From contig NC_085888.1 in assembly GCF_035222375.1 (NCBI RefSeq), positions 372,001-436,000 of the forward strand: a stretch of DNA of 64,000 bases, read 5' to 3'. This document shows, piece after piece, positions 62,201-64,000 of the stretch (the stretch's first letter is position 1; every line of letters begins with the position of its first letter). The notes under the pieces are model-generated. The model saw only the letters and a program-made list of their open reading frames with translations, did no database searches and was not told the DNA's origin. A program made the position numbers and the translations under genes. The stretch is from Podospora pseudocomata. Its lineage: Eukaryota; Ascomycota; Sordariomycetes; Sordariales; Podosporaceae.

Positions 62201-63500
62201 GCCGGAGCTGGTAGAGGGACGGGGAGCCTGAGCCTGAGAGTGGGTGGAAGAGCTGGAAGAGCGACGAGACATGGTTCTTGATGTTGGAAAAGGGGTTGGA
62301 GATAACGACGGGTAAGCGAGAGATAATGATAATGTGGGAGGCTTCGATCAACGATGCTGAATGTATGTTTGGGCTGGAGAGGGTCGGTTTCATTTTTGAG
62401 AGAGCAACGAGGTGTATTAATACAAGTTTTTATCCAGTAGAAAGATACCTAAGGTAGCTGATCATCTGGACCACCAGACGTTACCGAAGTGGCCAATAGC
62501 CAGGTCTGTAACAAACCTAACCACATCTCGGCTCATATCACGACGCGTTGACCAACGGACAGTCTAGACTGAACATCACCATTCTCACGGTGTTGAGGAT
62601 CTTGGCCTAGACGGCAAGCCAACACGGTGACATTTGAATCCATACGGTGGAGCCAGCAAGGCCAAACGCTTCTGTAAATAGTGCAACCAACCCCTTCTTC
62701 TTGGCTTGACCACTGCGGTGGACGGGGAACCAGACCCTGAACTGTGGAGTTCAAGGATCAGAATGCCCATCTTCACCAATGGCTGCCCATTTTATGACAT
62801 TCTGAGGCCGGATGTGGCGTGGCGGCCCGTCGTATACATATGAACGCCTTGCGGCGCGGAGACTGTGCCTCTCGGAAGGCCATAAGTTACCAAAATAGGC
62901 TCAGGATTTGGTTAGTAGCATTCGCTTATCGCCGAACTTTGGGGAATTACGCCTTGAGGTTGCCTGTATCCATCAAAGCTGTTGGTCCCAAAGCCGATGT
63001 TGGTGTATCTATTCCTCCCCTGGCTCAATACCAAACATTGAACAGCAAGACTGACCGTGAAGATCAACGCCACTGTCCAGAGCTGTACGCCCCAAATTAG
63101 GTAGCTCTCCTGTGACGCTGTAGAAGAACATTGGCTTAATTCCTGCCCCTTGCATCATTCATCTATCGCGACAGCTTTCGATCCCGCCACCAGGTCTCCA
63201 TGCAGTCGTCCCGGCTGTGTGTGTCCAACCGTGGACGGCCCAATTAACCAGAGCACATTAGCCGACTGACAGTGCCGGTGCAACTCAAATTCCAACCACA
63301 CAACCATCACGACCAAGGTTTCTTAACGAGGTACCCCGCCGGCAAACTGTTGACCTTCCATCAGTGGCAATTCTTGGCAAACTGCTACACCTTGGCAGGT
63401 GAGTTGAGGCCAGCCGTAGATCAATGTATATAGCCATAAACAGATGCGTTGGGACCAACGATGGGACTCGGTTTCTCAGGCGCAGTTTCTGTTCAACACC
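62201..63500. other. Intergenic region
   Basis: 1.3 kb between the WD40 remnant and the GH115 gene. No supported gene, repeat or motif was seen. Confidence 0.4.
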
Positions 63501-64000
63501 ATGCGGCTCTTGATTTGGGCTTGGGCTGCTGCCAGCCTCTCTTTTGGCTGTGTTGCGTTGCTTGAGGAGCGAATTGTTTCGTTTGAGGTCGATGCTGATG
63601 CGGCGGCGGCAAGCGCACAACTCGATATCGCCAGTGCTCCGATTCTTGTCTCTGAGGATGATCCGATTGGCGTTCATATTGCGGCCAACAGTCTGGCGAA
63701 GGATCTTGAGCAAATCACTGGAATAACCAGGTCTGTCGCCAACGCGACCTTGGCCAGCATCTCGAGCGAGGCAAACCGGGGCCCATTCATCATCGCCGGC
63801 TCGGTCAATTCGACATTGATCCGCGACCTGTCCTCTCAAGGCGTCATCAACGTGTCGGATATTCGGGGGAAATGGGAGACTTTCAAGACAACCACGGTTC
63901 AGCTTTCTGGCAGCAGACCTGCGCTTGTCATTGCGGGAAGCGACAAGCGAGGTGTCATATTCGGGATCCACACGCTCGCAGAGCAATCAGGGCAGTCGCC
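63501..64000 (+). CDS. GH115 xylan alpha-1,2-glucuronidase, N-terminal part
   Basis: The ATG at 63501 (context ACACCATGC) starts an open frame to the window edge, 166 codons so far. A signal peptide (MRLLIWAWAAASLSFGCVA) is followed by the GH115 N-terminal domain: APILVSEDDPIGVHIAANS, RGPFIIAGSVNSTLI, IRGKWETFKTT, and PALVIAGSDKRGVIFGIHTL with AEQ, the strongly conserved entry to the catalytic barrel. In the family the next residues are usually GVSPWYWWADVP; here the visible end reads SGQS. GH115 enzymes release 4-O-methyl-glucuronic acid from xylan, so it complements the GH7 endoglucanase 20 kb to the left. A long minus-strand frame over the same bases is a shadow. Confidence 0.85.
   Translation, partial: MRLLIWAWAAASLSFGCVALLEERIVSFEVDADAAAASAQLDIASAPILVSEDDPIGVHIAANSLAKDLEQITGITRSVANATLASISSEANRGPFIIAGSVNSTLIRDLSSQGVINVSDIRGKWETFKTTTVQLSGSRPALVIAGSDKRGVIFGIHTLAEQSGQS

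Noticed and set aside
63285-63986. 233-codon minus-strand ORF
   Set aside because: It overlaps the GH115 reading frame on the plus strand, which has clear family motifs and a signal peptide.

Overview
The window looks like a chromosome segment of a filamentous ascomycete, probably a member of the Sordariales or a close relative (inference). The signs are short GT-AG introns of about 45-75 bp with CTRAC-type branch points, a mosaic of HET-domain and NLR-like genes, many small secreted proteins, plant-cell-wall glycoside hydrolases (GH7, GH115), and degraded DNA transposons. No rRNA, tRNA, CRISPR array or bacterial operon was seen.

Layout. 1-7.5 kb: the N-terminal end of a minus-strand gene, an unknown 286-aa gene, and a large ankyrin NLR-like gene whose alpha/beta-hydrolase and NACHT motifs both look degenerate. 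8-10.2 kb: an intronless HET-domain gene. 10.6-12.8 kb: an ER-type protein with a signal peptide and a C-terminal KDEL, then a secreted cysteine-containing protein. 14.9-20.9 kb: the most striking locus. A beta-eliminating lyase (tryptophanase/tyrosine phenol-lyase type) is fused to a DMATS-like prenyltransferase, and it is divergent from an intronless cytochrome P450. Together they suggest a small prenyl-indole pathway. 22-30 kb: a putative GPI-anchored protein, a second HET gene, a Tom6-like mini-gene, a conserved fungal gene and a secreted cysteine-rich protein. 30.5-33 kb: a homologue of the YIL108W-type metallopeptidase family that seems to have lost HExxH. 33-37.6 kb: a CorA-like pseudogene and the relic of a small secreted protein.

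38.9-56.1 kb: three paralogous small secreted proteins with beta/gamma-crystallin-like motifs and identical exon layout are spread among a GH7 endoglucanase, several host pseudogenes, another small secreted protein, a dispersed repeat pair, and a Fot1/pogo-like transposon inserted just upstream of one paralogue. 58.4-60.1 kb: two further inverted-repeat elements, one of them a 713-bp MITE with an 8-bp target duplication. 60.1-62.2 kb: two small ORFs of unknown role and the WD40 tail of an NLR (HNWD-like) gene. 63.5-64 kb: the start of a GH115 alpha-glucuronidase that runs off the right edge.

Read together, the segment is an accessory-type region. Self/non-self recognition genes (ankyrin NLR-like, two HET genes, an NLR-WD40 relic), secreted proteins and a compact metabolite locus are interleaved with transposon debris and decaying host genes. 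All homology statements rest on motifs recognised by eye; no database search was run.
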